This document shows, one piece after another, positions 7,888-16,494 of a stretch of DNA of 64,000 bases. The number at the start of each line of letters is the position of its first letter. The stretch's first letter is position 1. Location of the stretch: assembly GCA_944390025.1 (NCBI GenBank), contig CALXOK010000001.1, forward strand, positions 62,001 to 126,000, in the 5' to 3' direction. The notes below the pieces were generated by a model that ran no database searches, had not been told where the DNA came from, and saw only the letters and a program-made list of their open reading frames with translations. The position numbers and the translations under genes were made by a program. The stretch is from an uncultured Spirochaetales bacterium. Its GTDB lineage: Bacteria; Spirochaetota; Spirochaetia; Sphaerochaetales; Sphaerochaetaceae.

Positions 7888-8661
7888 ATGAAAGGATTCT
7901 TCATAAAAAAGGCTTTTTTTGACGGCTGGGACAATCTTATCGGCATGGTTGTCATGAACATAATCTATCTTGCACTGTTCTTTCTGGGCGTGAGCGCGAC
8001 TTACCTCACACAGGCTGGACCGCTCTGGTTCTTTCTGGCTGTTATTGCCATTCTCTTTGTCAGCGCGCTCTACAGCGGTGCAGTAAGTGGTGCGGTATAC
8101 GGCTATTCCTCGTACAAGGCAGATACATGGGCTGACCTGAAGGCAGGTTTCAGCCGCTATTTCAGGCATTCTCTTGTCATGTTCGGACTTTATGTCTTCA
8201 TCATCGCTCTTGTGCTTTTCATCATTCCTTTCTATATGATTAATCTAGGTATTGCGGGGAAGGTCATCAGCTGTATTCTTATCTGGCTCGTGATTTTTTC
8301 AATCCTCTGCCTTCCTTATTATTTCGCTCTCTCTTCCTATCTTCCCGGAGACAGGCCTCTGAAGACGCTGAGAAAGTGTTTCATCATTGCCGGGGACAAC
8401 ATGGGATTCACTCTTTTCTTCTTCCTTTACAACATCGTGTGCATCGTGCTGACACTTTTCACTGTCGGACTTGTCCCCGGTGTTGCCGGAATGAATCTTG
8501 CAAGCCATGATGCGGTACGCCTGCTGATGCTCAAGTATGACTATCTTGAGGAGAATCCTGAGGCCGACAGGAAGCATATTCCCTGGGCTGAGATTATCTA
8601 TGATGAAGAGGACAAGATCGGGCCACGCTCATTCAAGAGCATGATTTTCCCATGGAAGTGA
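7888..8661 (+). CDS. Multi-pass membrane protein of unknown function
   Basis: 257 residues with about six hydrophobic segments: roughly 20-45, 48-72, 95-125, 130-155, 172-200 and a weaker one. A short basic N-terminus carries FFDGWDNLIGMVVMN and a charged cytosolic tail (DYLEENPEADRKHIPWAEIIYDEED) ends the protein. The layout recalls YesL/DUF624-like proteins, but I cannot assign a family. The gene is divergent from argG and is followed after 4 nt by the CYTH gene, so they probably form one transcript. Confidence 0.75.
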   Translation: MKGFFIKKAFFDGWDNLIGMVVMNIIYLALFFLGVSATYLTQAGPLWFFLAVIAILFVSALYSGAVSGAVYGYSSYKADTWADLKAGFSRYFRHSLVMFGLYVFIIALVLFIIPFYMINLGIAGKVISCILIWLVIFSILCLPYYFALSSYLPGDRPLKTLRKCFIIAGDNMGFTLFFFLYNIVCIVLTLFTVGLVPGVAGMNLASHDAVRLLMLKYDYLEENPEADRKHIPWAEIIYDEEDKIGPRSFKSMIFPWK

Positions 8662-8665
8662 GATT

Positions 8666-9229
8666 ATGGGTTACGAAATCGAGATAAAGGCTCATTGTGA
8701 CGCCACAATCAAGGAAAGAATCGACAGCTATTGCGGAAGTGAAGGGCAGTATGTCGTTAAAGAAGACACATATTATGCCTTCAGTCAGGATACGCTGCCT
8801 CGCTTCAGAATCAGGAGGGAGAATGATGGCATCCTTGTCAGTGCCAAGGTCAACAACCGTCAGGGTGGTCTTGAGTGCAACAGGGAGCTTGAATTCTTCC
8901 ACGAGAACGTTTCTGATCTTGATGTGATGAAGGAAATGGCGAAGATGCTTGGCTATGAGGTCTTCATCCACAAATACAAGAAAGGCTGGTCATGGCATGC
9001 CAATGATGTTCATATCGAGCTGCTTGATGTGAAGCATCTGGGCTGGTTTCTGGAAATGGAAATCATCTCCCTGACAGATGGATTTGAAAGCAACAGGGAG
9101 AATTATGAAAAGCTTTTCAAGGTGCTTCATGATCTCGGCCTTGATGATAAAAGCGTTGAGACCAGAAGCTATCAGGAGCTGCTCAGGCCGTTTGAGCCAA
9201 GACAAGCTGCAGCCAGCCAGACACAGTGA
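8666..9229 (+). CDS. CYTH-domain protein (class IV adenylate cyclase / triphosphatase family)
   Basis: 187-residue member of the CYTH superfamily, which acts on triphosphate groups (adenylate cyclase CyaB or thiamine triphosphatase activities). The diagnostic ExExK motif is EIEIK at residues 4-8. Further acidic and basic tunnel residues are visible: TYYAF, RFRIRRE, CNRELEFF, WHANDVHIELLDVKHLGWFLEMEI. The exact substrate cannot be told. Its 3' end overlaps the convergent HlyIII-like gene by 47 bp. Confidence 0.88.
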   Translation: MGYEIEIKAHCDATIKERIDSYCGSEGQYVVKEDTYYAFSQDTLPRFRIRRENDGILVSAKVNNRQGGLECNRELEFFHENVSDLDVMKEMAKMLGYEVFIHKYKKGWSWHANDVHIELLDVKHLGWFLEMEIISLTDGFESNRENYEKLFKVLHDLGLDDKSVETRSYQELLRPFEPRQAAASQTQ

Positions 9230-9947
9230 CAAGGTAGAAGATTCCGAGACTCCGTGTCTTCGTCCAGGATGACGGAAGCACGGCAGGCAGGGCTGTGCTG
9301 AATGCCAGAAAGGCAAGAGGCAGAATGTTTTCAGCCTTCATTCCTGAGATGACAAGGCTGACAAAGGCCATCAGCGTGAGAGTCAGTCCTGAAGCCCTGA
9401 AGCCAGTTTTCGTCCCGAGAGATGAGAAGAATACAGAAAGAGCCGCAAAAAGAAGAAGAACCGGAAGTGTCATCATCATAGGAAGACCTGCAGACGATAA
9501 AGTTACGCAAAAGCACATCAGTGCCGATGATATAGCAAGCAGCGTGTTCCTGATCTGGAAAAGCACATGCAGGGTTCTTTTTCTTCCTTCATCAAACAGG
9601 TGGTATACTGCGCTGACACAGAAAAAGAGGAAGAAAGAGACAAAGCTCACTGTGACGGCTGCAACCATCGCATTTGATGATTTTCCCTTTGACAGGAATA
9701 CAATCATGAAAACAATCATCATGATGCCTGCGATGATGTCGACGACTGCATTGAACACGCTCACAGGATGAAGCTTTCTTTTTTCAGTATTCTCATCTTT
9801 GCTGAAACGGTCGCTGTCGTAGTCGAAGCTGAAGCGGGTGCCATTCTTCAGCCTGGCATTGAACCGCAGGTCCTGAATCTCATCGCTGTGAACGAGAAGT
9901 TCATTCACACGCCTGGAAAAATCCTCAAACATCTCTTTTCTTTCCAT
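9183..9947 (-). CDS. Multi-pass membrane protein, diverged HlyIII/PAQR-like
   Basis: 254 residues. A soluble N-terminal part of about 75 residues is followed by about six or seven hydrophobic segments. HPVSVFNAVVDIIAG and SAVYHLFDEGRKRTLHVLFQIRNTLLAISSA resemble the first blocks of HlyIII proteins (HPxSAxTH and SxxYHxx..LDHxxIyxxIAG). The LDH block and the C-terminal HxxxH metal ligands are missing, so any relation is distant and metal chemistry is doubtful. It follows plsC by 5 nt with GGAG upstream, so it is the second gene of a plsC operon. It overlaps the CYTH gene tail to tail. Confidence 0.5.
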   Translation of the reverse strand: MERKEMFEDFSRRVNELLVHSDEIQDLRFNARLKNGTRFSFDYDSDRFSKDENTEKRKLHPVSVFNAVVDIIAGIMMIVFMIVFLSKGKSSNAMVAAVTVSFVSFFLFFCVSAVYHLFDEGRKRTLHVLFQIRNTLLAISSALMCFCVTLSSAGLPMMMTLPVLLLFAALSVFFSSLGTKTGFRASGLTLTLMAFVSLVISGMKAENILPLAFLAFSTALPAVLPSSWTKTRSLGIFYLVTVSGWLQLVLAQTA

Positions 9948-9952
9948 AACTC

Positions 9953-10624
9953 TCAGCTCCAGAATCGGTTCTCCTTGATGTCATCAATGAGAAACTGTAC
10001 TTTTTCCTTTATTTTTTCCGTGATTATCTCTTCTGCCTTCTGCCTGTCAGTCAGGGCCAGAATCCTTTCCTCTTCAAATGTCATGGCCTTACCGATGTTC
10101 GCATAATAGTTCTTTGACACAACTGTCATGGCATGTCCGGTTATGTTCTTCTTCTTGACATGCATCCTTCTCATCGGAGCGATAAGCCCGACTGGGATGA
10201 CAGGGCATCCCGTTTCCAGATAGATGCGGGCAGCGCCTTTTCTGAATTCCAGCATTTCAGTTCCTGTGTTCAGCCTTCCTTCCGGGAAGATGTATACGCT
10301 GTCTCCGGCTTCAAGATAATCCCGTGCCCTGCTGACTACCATGGCTCTTGTCTCTTTCGTGTTTGCTGGAATCTGCTGCGTCCATTTCAGGTATGGACGG
10401 ATGAATCTGACGTTGAAGCCGGGACCTATGACCATGTGAAGAGGATCCTTCATCAGTGTTGTGACAAAGTGAGCATCAGACGAAGAGAAGTGGTTCGAGA
10501 CAAAAATCTTAGGACCGGCAGGAAGCTCTTCCTCCTTCCAGACACAGAAATCACAGCTTGTGGAGAGAAAAATCCTCACGGCGATGCGGTAGATTCCATG
10601 TAGAAAACGTGGGAGGGCTTTCAT
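9953..10624 (-). CDS. plsC: 1-acyl-sn-glycerol-3-phosphate acyltransferase
   Basis: Transfers an acyl chain to the sn-2 position of lysophosphatidic acid, giving phosphatidic acid for CdsA. 223 residues. Acyltransferase motif I is VSNHFSSSDAHF (H-x4-D), motif III is FPEGRLNTGTEMLEFRKGA, and GCPVIPVGL is motif IV. The N-terminus (RFLHGIYRIAVRIF) looks membrane-associated. No Shine-Dalgarno; its -10 ends 8 nt before the ATG and its promoter is interlocked with that of the divergent parvulin gene. Confidence 0.93.
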   Translation of the reverse strand: MKALPRFLHGIYRIAVRIFLSTSCDFCVWKEEELPAGPKIFVSNHFSSSDAHFVTTLMKDPLHMVIGPGFNVRFIRPYLKWTQQIPANTKETRAMVVSRARDYLEAGDSVYIFPEGRLNTGTEMLEFRKGAARIYLETGCPVIPVGLIAPMRRMHVKKKNITGHAMTVVSKNYYANIGKAMTFEEERILALTDRQKAEEIITEKIKEKVQFLIDDIKENRFWS

Positions 10625-10632
10625 GGAAACAG

Positions 10633-10661
10633 AATTTAATGCATGTTGCGAGAAATGTAAA
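10633..10661 (-). promoter_or_regulatory. plsC promoter, leaderless-type spacing
   Basis: Minus strand TTTACA (10656-10661), 17-bp spacer, TAAATT (10633-10638), then 8 nt to the ATG at 10624. It shares its DNA with the ppiC promoter: each promoter's -35 lies inside the other's spacer. Confidence 0.55.
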
Positions 10662-10674
10662 TTAAAAGTAGAGT
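10646..10674 (+). promoter_or_regulatory. Parvulin gene promoter, leaderless-type spacing
   Basis: TTGCGA (10646-10651), 17-bp spacer, TAGAGT (10669-10674), then 6 nt to the ATG at 10681. Fully overlapping with the opposing plsC promoter, so simultaneous occupancy by two RNA polymerases looks impossible. Confidence 0.45.
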
Positions 10675-10680
10675 GATGCC

Positions 10681-10959
10681 ATGCAGGTTAGAGCATCACA
10701 CATACTTGTCAGGGACAAGGCCCTGGCTGACAGGATATATGAAGAGCTGAAGAAGGGTGCTTCTTTCAGTGAAATGGCACGCCGCTATTCAACCTGTCCT
10801 TCAAAAAGCAAGGGCGGGGATCTGGGCTTTTTCTCTGAAGGCCAGATGGTCAGGGAATTCGAGCGTGAGGCATTCCGTATGTCATCGGGCTCCATCAGCC
10901 GTCCGGTACATACACAGTTTGGCTGGCATATAATCAAGAAGACAGGAGTTAAGCAGTGA
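10681..10959 (+). CDS. Small parvulin-type peptidyl-prolyl isomerase
   Basis: 92 residues, a single parvulin domain without signal peptide, like E. coli PpiC and therefore cytosolic. Visible: [63 protein letters not shown] and the closing [13 protein letters not shown]. The ASHIL and GWHII histidines typical of the active site are present. It overlaps the rnhA start (GTGA), so the two are co-translated. Confidence 0.94.
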   Translation: MQVRASHILVRDKALADRIYEELKKGASFSEMARRYSTCPSKSKGGDLGFFSEGQMVREFEREAFRMSSGSISRPVHTQFGWHIIKKTGVKQ

Positions 10960-11396
10960 CTGCTGTGGATATCTACACGGATGGAGCATGCTCAGGAAAT
11001 CCCGGACCGGGTGGCTGGGCGGCCATTCTGAAAGCAGGTGCCCTGGAGAAGGAAATCAGCGGCGGAGAAGAGCTGACAACCAATAACCGCATGGAGCTCA
11101 CTGCGGCGATTGAGGCCTTGAAGGCTCTGAAAAAACCGTGCGATGTGACTCTTTACTCCGACAGCCGCTATCTTGTTGATTCTCTGACAAAAGGCTGGGT
11201 GTATTCCTGGAAACAGAAAAACTGGAAGAAACAGGGAAAGCCGGTTCCAAATACGGATCTCTGGCTCAGTCTTCTTGATTTGATGAGTGTGCACAGCATA
11301 AAATTCATCTGGGTCAAGGGGCATGCTTCAAATCCGTACAACAACCGCTGTGACGAACTAGCAGTCAGCGAGTGGAAGAAGTTCAAGAAGGATTAA
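10956..11396 (+). CDS. rnhA: Ribonuclease HI
   Basis: Removes RNA from RNA-DNA hybrids. 146 residues. [20 protein letters not shown] contains the first catalytic Asp; [14 protein letters not shown] the Glu; [11 protein letters not shown] the second Asp; [17 protein letters not shown] the His loop and fourth carboxylate. The start is GTG at 10956, with AGGAG 7 nt upstream and a 4-bp overlap with the parvulin gene. Its 3' end overlaps the convergent TPR lipoprotein gene by 39 bp. Confidence 0.96.
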   Translation: MTAVDIYTDGACSGNPGPGGWAAILKAGALEKEISGGEELTTNNRMELTAAIEALKALKKPCDVTLYSDSRYLVDSLTKGWVYSWKQKNWKKQGKPVPNTDLWLSLLDLMSVHSIKFIWVKGHASNPYNNRCDELAVSEWKKFKKD

Positions 11397-12125
11397 CCGT
11401 TCTTCAAAGGAGAAGGGGGGAAGAGTGCTCTTCATCATTTTCCCGTCTCTGAGGCCGAATGGGTCAGGATTCTTCATCGGGATGAAATAATTATTTTTCC
11501 TGCCGGATGCGAAAACCTTCAATGCATTGTTCATGTCAGGCGGAGGAAGCTCAGCCTCTTTTTCCCACATGCTGCTGTACTCATTCTCGATGACCGGATC
11601 TGCGATGCTTGAGAAAAAGCCGTCATACGAAGCAAGAGCTGAAAGGATGTCAGTATCCTGGGGACTGTAGCTGAGGGCTTTCAGGAAATACTCTTTTGCC
11701 AGATCCTCTTTGAAATGCTTCTGATAATATTCTCCAAGACGCATGAGCACATCAGTGTTGGCCCTGTCAAAGTCAAGAACAGATTCAAGCTCCTTGATCC
11801 ATGACTGATGCCTGCCTGTGGAATACAGGATGTCAGCCTTCAGATAATGAAAGCGCAGGGACTGGGGAAAAAGCAGAAGCGCCTCGTCTGTGACAGAAAG
11901 AGCCTTGTCCATATCTCCTGTTGATGCAAGAATATATGCCCAGTTATAAAGCACCCTTCCATCTTCAGGGTATTTTCTGTATGCTCTCTCGACGCTTTCC
12001 GCTGTCTCCTCTCTGGTCGGCCTGACTTCAAGCATGCGCCTGATTTCAGCATCTTTCATGGCCCGGGTCGAACATGAGCTCAGAAGCACAATCACAGCAA
12101 GGCTAAGAAAGAACAGTCTCTTCAA
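11358..12125 (-). CDS. TPR-repeat lipoprotein
   Basis: 255 residues. A signal peptide with lipobox LLSSC (Cys near residue 18) predicts a lipid-anchored periplasmic or outer-membrane protein. From about residue 45 to 170 several tetratricopeptide repeats are visible ([69 protein letters not shown]). The C-terminal third has no recognised domain. Its start overlaps the end of the uracil phosphoribosyltransferase-like gene by 23 bp, so they are co-expressed. Role unknown; TPR lipoproteins often scaffold envelope complexes. Confidence 0.85.
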   Translation of the reverse strand: MKRLFFLSLAVIVLLSSCSTRAMKDAEIRRMLEVRPTREETAESVERAYRKYPEDGRVLYNWAYILASTGDMDKALSVTDEALLLFPQSLRFHYLKADILYSTGRHQSWIKELESVLDFDRANTDVLMRLGEYYQKHFKEDLAKEYFLKALSYSPQDTDILSALASYDGFFSSIADPVIENEYSSMWEKEAELPPPDMNNALKVFASGRKNNYFIPMKNPDPFGLRDGKMMKSTLPPFSFEERLILLELLPLADC

Positions 12126-13146
12126 TTTTCCTCACCTGGTTGCGGTACAGATTTACGATGTTCTGTCCATAGTCAGCAATCAGCTGGATGATATTGCGCG
12201 GCTGTTCACCGTCAGTACCATTCAGCCTGTCTCCGGCATCTCCAAGTCCCGGCAGGATATAGGCTCTTTCATTGAGTACAGGATCCATCCAGAGGGTGTG
12301 TATCTCGGCCTGAGGAAGGGCCCTGGCGATGCGCATTGCACCTTTGAGTGCAGAAATTACATTTATGAACTTTATGCTTCTGATTCTTATTCCGGTGCTC
12401 TCAAGGTATTTCACGATAGTGACAAGACTTCCGCCTGTTGCGTTCATCGGATCTGCGAATATAAGATCCTTACCGTCAAGCTCATCAAGATTGAAGAAAG
12501 ACTTGTCCAGATCAAGTACATAGCGCATGCTGCTTTCAGTACAGCTTTCATCTCTTTTAATTCTGAAAAGCGCGAAAGGTGTGAGGTAGGCATCACTGGA
12601 ATAGTCCTGTATTTCCTTGCTTATTATCATGCTGGGAAGAAGGGCACCACGGAGCATGACGCACATGACACTGTCGTGAATCAGGCTGTCGATGTCTGGA
12701 ATCATGTGTACAGCATAGTTGGTGCACGGGTCAGTGACAGGAGTTTTCTGAATAAGCGGGCGCTTGTCTTTCAGCCTTCCCGCGGCATAGACATGGCTGA
12801 ACAGCAGCTCATATGCCCTCTGAATATAGTAGATGAACTCTTCATGGCTTGTGCGCGGATCTCTCAGACGGGCGATGATACGTCCGGCTTCAATATGCTG
12901 CTCTGATGGTGTCTCGAAGGAATATACATGAATCCGCTCCCGCTGTGCTGTTATTCTCTCCAGAAGTTTTCCGCACTGGCGGGAAAGAAGGGCAAGCGTA
13001 TTTCCGTTTTCCCCGTTTTTATCATAGAGCCTGCATTCATCAAGATAGCGGCTGTACAGCTGGTGTATTCCATCCAGCTCTTTCATATCATCTTCTGTGA
13101 GGTAGCCGTCAAGGTCACAGGATGTGAGTGTAATCAAATTGCTCAT
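12103..13146 (-). CDS. Uracil phosphoribosyltransferase-like protein with long N-terminal extension
   Basis: The C-terminal ~200 residues are a uracil phosphoribosyltransferase domain: MLRGALLPSMIISKEI, the PRPP loop LIFADPMNATGGSLVTIVKYL (family VDPMLATGGS) and the uracil-binding NERAYILPGLGDAGDRLNGT. It would salvage uracil to UMP with PRPP. About 130 residues precede it; ordinary Upp proteins are about 210 aa in total, this one 347. The extension is helical-looking and I recognise no domain. I place the start at ATG 13146 (MSNLITLTS); an upstream in-frame ATG at 13224 would add 26 poor residues. TATGAT ends 6 nt before this ATG and there is no Shine-Dalgarno. Confidence 0.82.
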   Translation of the reverse strand: MSNLITLTSCDLDGYLTEDDMKELDGIHQLYSRYLDECRLYDKNGENGNTLALLSRQCGKLLERITAQRERIHVYSFETPSEQHIEAGRIIARLRDPRTSHEEFIYYIQRAYELLFSHVYAAGRLKDKRPLIQKTPVTDPCTNYAVHMIPDIDSLIHDSVMCVMLRGALLPSMIISKEIQDYSSDAYLTPFALFRIKRDESCTESSMRYVLDLDKSFFNLDELDGKDLIFADPMNATGGSLVTIVKYLESTGIRIRSIKFINVISALKGAMRIARALPQAEIHTLWMDPVLNERAYILPGLGDAGDRLNGTDGEQPRNIIQLIADYGQNIVNLYRNQVRKIEETVLS

Positions 13147-13152
13147 GGATAA

Positions 13153-13158
13153 ATCATA
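13153..13158 (-). promoter_or_regulatory. -10 element of the uracil phosphoribosyltransferase-like gene
   Basis: TATGAT on the minus strand, 6 nt before the chosen ATG; upstream only a T-rich -35 candidate. Consistent with a leaderless mRNA. Confidence 0.35.
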
Positions 13159-13253
13159 GCGCAATATCGCAGGAGAAAAAACCATATGCTCTTTAAGAAA
13201 AGCCTGAAAGTGTGCAATAATCATCTCATCTGAGAATTAAAGGTGGAAACTTT

Positions 13254-13880
13254 ATGAAACTAGTTTTTTTGGGTCCTCCGGGAGCAGGAAAGGGAACGAT
13301 TGCCGTAAAGGCGAAGGATGTCTATTCCATTCCTCACATCTCCACAGGTGACCTTTTCAGGGAGAACATCAGGAAGGAGACTGAGCTGGGAAAGAAAGTC
13401 AAGGCTATTCTTGCTTCTGGCGATCTTGTTCCGGATGAAGTCACAATCGCAATGGTTGACAACAGGCTCAAGGAAGATGATGCCTCAGCAGGTTTTATCC
13501 TTGACGGCTTTCCGAGGACAATCGCTCAGGCTGACGCCTTGATGGAAATGACAGCTCTTGACAGAGTCGTCAACTTCGTCCTCGACAAGGAGGAGATTGT
13601 CAAGCGCCTTTCAGGAAGGCGTGTGTGCAAGTCCACAGGCAGAACCTATCACATAATCTACAACCCGCCTAAGGTTGAAGGAATCGATGATGAGACAGGC
13701 GAGCCCCTTATCCAGAGGGATGACGACAAGGAAGAGGCCATCAGGAACCGTCTTGAAGTCTATGAAGCCTCTACTGCGCCTCTTATCGACTATTACAGAC
13801 AGAAGGGCCTTCTTGTTGATATCGATGCATCAAAGAGCCCGGATGAAGTGCTTTCAAGCATGGTTGAAGCACTCAGATGA
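13254..13880 (+). CDS. adk: Adenylate kinase
   Basis: Balances ATP, ADP and AMP in the cytosol. 208 residues. P-loop FLGPPGAGKGT, AMP-binding ISTGDLFRENI, signature GFILDGFPRTIAQA, and the LID region GRRVCKSTGRTYHIIYNPP..LIQRDDDKEEAIRNRLEVY. The LID is the long form but lacks the four-Cys zinc set; only one Cys is present. AAAGGTGG precedes the ATG. Followed by a strong terminator. Confidence 0.97.
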   Translation: MKLVFLGPPGAGKGTIAVKAKDVYSIPHISTGDLFRENIRKETELGKKVKAILASGDLVPDEVTIAMVDNRLKEDDASAGFILDGFPRTIAQADALMEMTALDRVVNFVLDKEEIVKRLSGRRVCKSTGRTYHIIYNPPKVEGIDDETGEPLIQRDDDKEEAIRNRLEVYEASTAPLIDYYRQKGLLVDIDASKSPDEVLSSMVEALR

Positions 13881-13886
13881 GTCATG

Positions 13887-13911
13887 AGCCTGCCGCCTGG
13901 CAGGCTTTCTT
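13887..13911 (+). terminator. Intrinsic terminator after adk
   Basis: AGCCTGCC, GCCT loop, GGCAGGCT (perfect 8 bp) then TTCTT. It begins just after the adk stop. Confidence 0.75.
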
Positions 13912-13998
13912 GTCCATAAATAACAAAACACTGTCGCTGGAAGAAAACCCGACATTTCCTGTTTTCTGCTATCATTGTCCGCAAAGGAGTTATGCAAA

Positions 13999-15831
13999 AT
14001 GCTTGAAGACAAAGTGTACAGTCAGGTTTCCAGCGAATTCGTATCTCCACTTTTCCCTTCATGCGGTCAGAGTGTCGAGACATCAATAGTATTCAGTCCT
14101 GAACTTGAGATAGGGGAAATTTACTGTGTCACGAACCATAACGGTGTGCAGTGGCGCTATCCTTCTTGCCGCCGGAATGGAAACCGTTTCTTCTTCACTG
14201 TGGACGGCGCATACAGGCCTGAAGTGCTTCGCTATTATTTTGTCTTCAGCATTCATGGCCGTTTCTATTACTATTCAAAAAGCAAGGTTACCGTTTTCCC
14301 GCCTCAGGCGAAGAACCATTTCACAATTGTCCCGGACTTTGAGAGCCCCAGATGGATTGCTTCCTCTTTCTGCTATCAGATTTTTCCTGACCGTTTTGAC
14401 AACGGCGACAGAACCAATGATGTGAAGAGCGGGGAATATGTTTATGATGGATTTCCAGTAACTGCACATGAGTTTGACCAGAAGCCTGAAGGTTATGAGA
14501 AAGCTCATTGCCTCGATTTCTTCAACGGCGACTTGAAAGGAATAGAGAACCGCCTTGATTACCTTGATAGCCTTGGCGTGAGCTGCCTGTACATCAATCC
14601 GATATGCTCCAGCAGGACTGTCCACCGCTTTGATGCAATAGACTATTTCCATGTCGACGAGAAGCTTGGCGGAGATGAGGCCCTTGTCAGCCTCATTGAG
14701 AAATGTCATGCCAGAGGCATCCGTGTCGTTGTCGATATATCAATAAATCATACTTCTCCTGAGAATGAATGGTTCAGGAAAGCCCTTGAGGACCGGACAT
14801 CTCCTGAGGCCGGATTCTACTATCTGAATGAGGACGGAAGCTATTCAAGCTGGGCTGGAATCAGCACAATGCCTCAGCTGAACTTCAACAGTCAGATGCT
14901 CCGCGACAGGCTTTACAGAAAAGAGGACTCTGCAATGCAGAAATTTCTCCGTCCTCCTTTCAATCAGGACGGATGGCGGCTGGATGTGGCGCCGGAGCTC
15001 GCTCGCCATGGAAGCGACCAGCTTTGCAAGGAAGTCTGGAGGGAGGTGCACAGCTGCCTCAAGGCGGTTAACAGGGATATTTATCTAGTCGGAGAGGACT
15101 GGGGCGATGCAAGCGAGTATCTTGAAGGCGATATGTGGGATGCCACTATGAACTACTATGGTTCAGGCCGGCCTCTGCGCTCATGGCTTGGAGAGCGCGA
15201 CCGCTTCCTCACAGGAGGGTGGGGACACAGCCCGCAGACTGATAACGAATACAATGCCTTTGATCTGGCTGAGGCTCTGGAAAGTGCTGCTGACAGCTCG
15301 AGCGACCTTTCCCGTTATTTCAGGATGAATCTGTACGACTCTCACGACACTCCGCGTCTGCATAATAACAGCGCAGTATTCCGCCAGAAACGCTATGAAG
15401 GGGTTGTCATGGCTCTTTGCCTGCTTCCCGGCATGCCTAATATCTACTATGGCGATGAGATTCTGCTGGACGGCGAGATGGGAAGTGTCGAGGCATCCCG
15501 CTATCCGATGTGCTGGGATGAAAGCAGGTGGAACAGGGATGTGCTGAATGTGCACACTCTCATGGGCCAGCTCAGAAAGGATGAAAGCCTTGCTTTCGCT
15601 TCCTCTTATTACATCCCGCTTGATGAGGATGCCCTCCTGATTCTCCGAAAGAGTGAAGAAAAGGCATGGGCTTTAGTTCTAAACAAGGGAAAAAGAAGAA
15701 AGCTTTCATTCAGCTCTTTCCTGCTTGACGGCTTTTCCTTCTCACAGTGTCTGTATGGAGAAGTGCAGAAGAATCTGTCTTCATTTGAGGTGAATGACGA
15801 CGAGAGCCTTCTCGTCATCATGTCAAAGTAA
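13999..15831 (+). CDS. Glycoside hydrolase family 13 enzyme (neopullulanase/maltogenic-type)
   Basis: Hydrolyses alpha-1,4 and possibly alpha-1,6 glucans or maltodextrins. 610 residues. An N-terminal beta-sandwich of about 120 residues precedes the (beta/alpha)8 barrel, as in neopullulanase and cyclomaltodextrinase. Barrel motifs: QIFPDRFDNGD, VVVDISINH (region I), GWRLDVAPE (nucleophile Asp329), GEDWGD (acid/base Glu366) and DSHDTPR (Asp450). There is no signal peptide, so it is cytosolic and acts on imported dextrins. The start is ATG 13999 with AAAGGAG 9 nt upstream; the further in-frame TTG is not needed. Its tail overlaps the convergent GNAT gene by 9 bp. Confidence 0.92.
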   Translation: MLEDKVYSQVSSEFVSPLFPSCGQSVETSIVFSPELEIGEIYCVTNHNGVQWRYPSCRRNGNRFFFTVDGAYRPEVLRYYFVFSIHGRFYYYSKSKVTVFPPQAKNHFTIVPDFESPRWIASSFCYQIFPDRFDNGDRTNDVKSGEYVYDGFPVTAHEFDQKPEGYEKAHCLDFFNGDLKGIENRLDYLDSLGVSCLYINPICSSRTVHRFDAIDYFHVDEKLGGDEALVSLIEKCHARGIRVVVDISINHTSPENEWFRKALEDRTSPEAGFYYLNEDGSYSSWAGISTMPQLNFNSQMLRDRLYRKEDSAMQKFLRPPFNQDGWRLDVAPELARHGSDQLCKEVWREVHSCLKAVNRDIYLVGEDWGDASEYLEGDMWDATMNYYGSGRPLRSWLGERDRFLTGGWGHSPQTDNEYNAFDLAEALESAADSSSDLSRYFRMNLYDSHDTPRLHNNSAVFRQKRYEGVVMALCLLPGMPNIYYGDEILLDGEMGSVEASRYPMCWDESRWNRDVLNVHTLMGQLRKDESLAFASSYYIPLDEDALLILRKSEEKAWALVLNKGKRRKLSFSSFLLDGFSFSQCLYGEVQKNLSSFEVNDDESLLVIMSK

Positions 15832-16377
15832 AATTCCTTCTTCTTTCAGCACTTCATGAATGCTTCTGATCTCAGCAGGCGGGTTGGTTTTCATATTAAG
15901 AGTCTTTGCAAGCCAGATGACGCTTATCCATCTGCCATTCTTGTACCCTGTGTCTGGAAAGAAAGCGAATTCCCTGAAACCTGCTTTCTGATGGAAGTAG
16001 ACTGACATCCTGTTGGGCTCGGTGACAAGCGCATAGGCATTTACGATGTTCATCTTCTGAAGATAGCCAAGCAGTTTTGAGTAAAGCTTCATTCCTGTCC
16101 CAGTGTGCTGGGCTTCTTTATCAAGATAGATGGATGTCTCGACATCAAAGCGGTAGGCTGAGCGTGTGAAAGCCTTGTGGGAATAGGCATAGCCCGTAAT
16201 CCTTCCGTTTTCCTCACTTACCAGATATGGATAGAACTCTGAGAAAACTCTGATTCTTCTTCTGAATTCCTCTTCATCCGGCAACTCTGTCTCAAAGGTG
16301 ATTGGTGAGTCTATGTACTGGGCGTAAATGGCACGTATGCCGGACGCATCATCTTCTTTCGCAAATCTTATGACCAT
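15823..16377 (-). CDS. GNAT acetyltransferase, Pat/MnaT-like
   Basis: 184 residues resembling phosphinothricin/methionine-sulfoximine acetyltransferases (YncA/MnaT family). The typical opening VIRFAKEDDASGIRAIYAQYIDSPITFETELP, acetyl-CoA motif VETSIYLDKEAQHTGTGMKLYSKLL and ALVTEPNRMSVYFHQKAGF are present. The Q-x-x-G-x-G loop is changed to HTGTGM. The last ~25 residues extend past the usual end. A promoter TTAACA-17-TAATAT ends 6 nt before the ATG and no Shine-Dalgarno exists. Confidence 0.86.
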   Translation of the reverse strand: MVIRFAKEDDASGIRAIYAQYIDSPITFETELPDEEEFRRRIRVFSEFYPYLVSEENGRITGYAYSHKAFTRSAYRFDVETSIYLDKEAQHTGTGMKLYSKLLGYLQKMNIVNAYALVTEPNRMSVYFHQKAGFREFAFFPDTGYKNGRWISVIWLAKTLNMKTNPPAEIRSIHEVLKEEGILL

Positions 16378-16383
16378 AAAGTG

Positions 16384-16412
16384 ATATTATCCTCAGATTT
16401 ATGATTTGTTAA
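16384..16412 (-). promoter_or_regulatory. GNAT gene promoter, leaderless-type spacing
   Basis: Minus strand TTAACA (16407-16412), exact 17-bp spacer, TAATAT (16384-16389), 6 nt to the ATG at 16377. One of the best promoter matches in the window. Confidence 0.6.
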
Positions 16413-16494
16413 TACCGGAAAACGGAATCCGGAAGAAATACTGTCTGCTTTACATTGTGTATCAGCAAAAGAGAAACTCTGACTTAAATATGGT

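Noticed and set aside
12034-12906. 290-codon plus-strand frame opposite the uracil phosphoribosyltransferase-like gene
   Set aside because: Antisense to a conserved domain; no family features or start signal.
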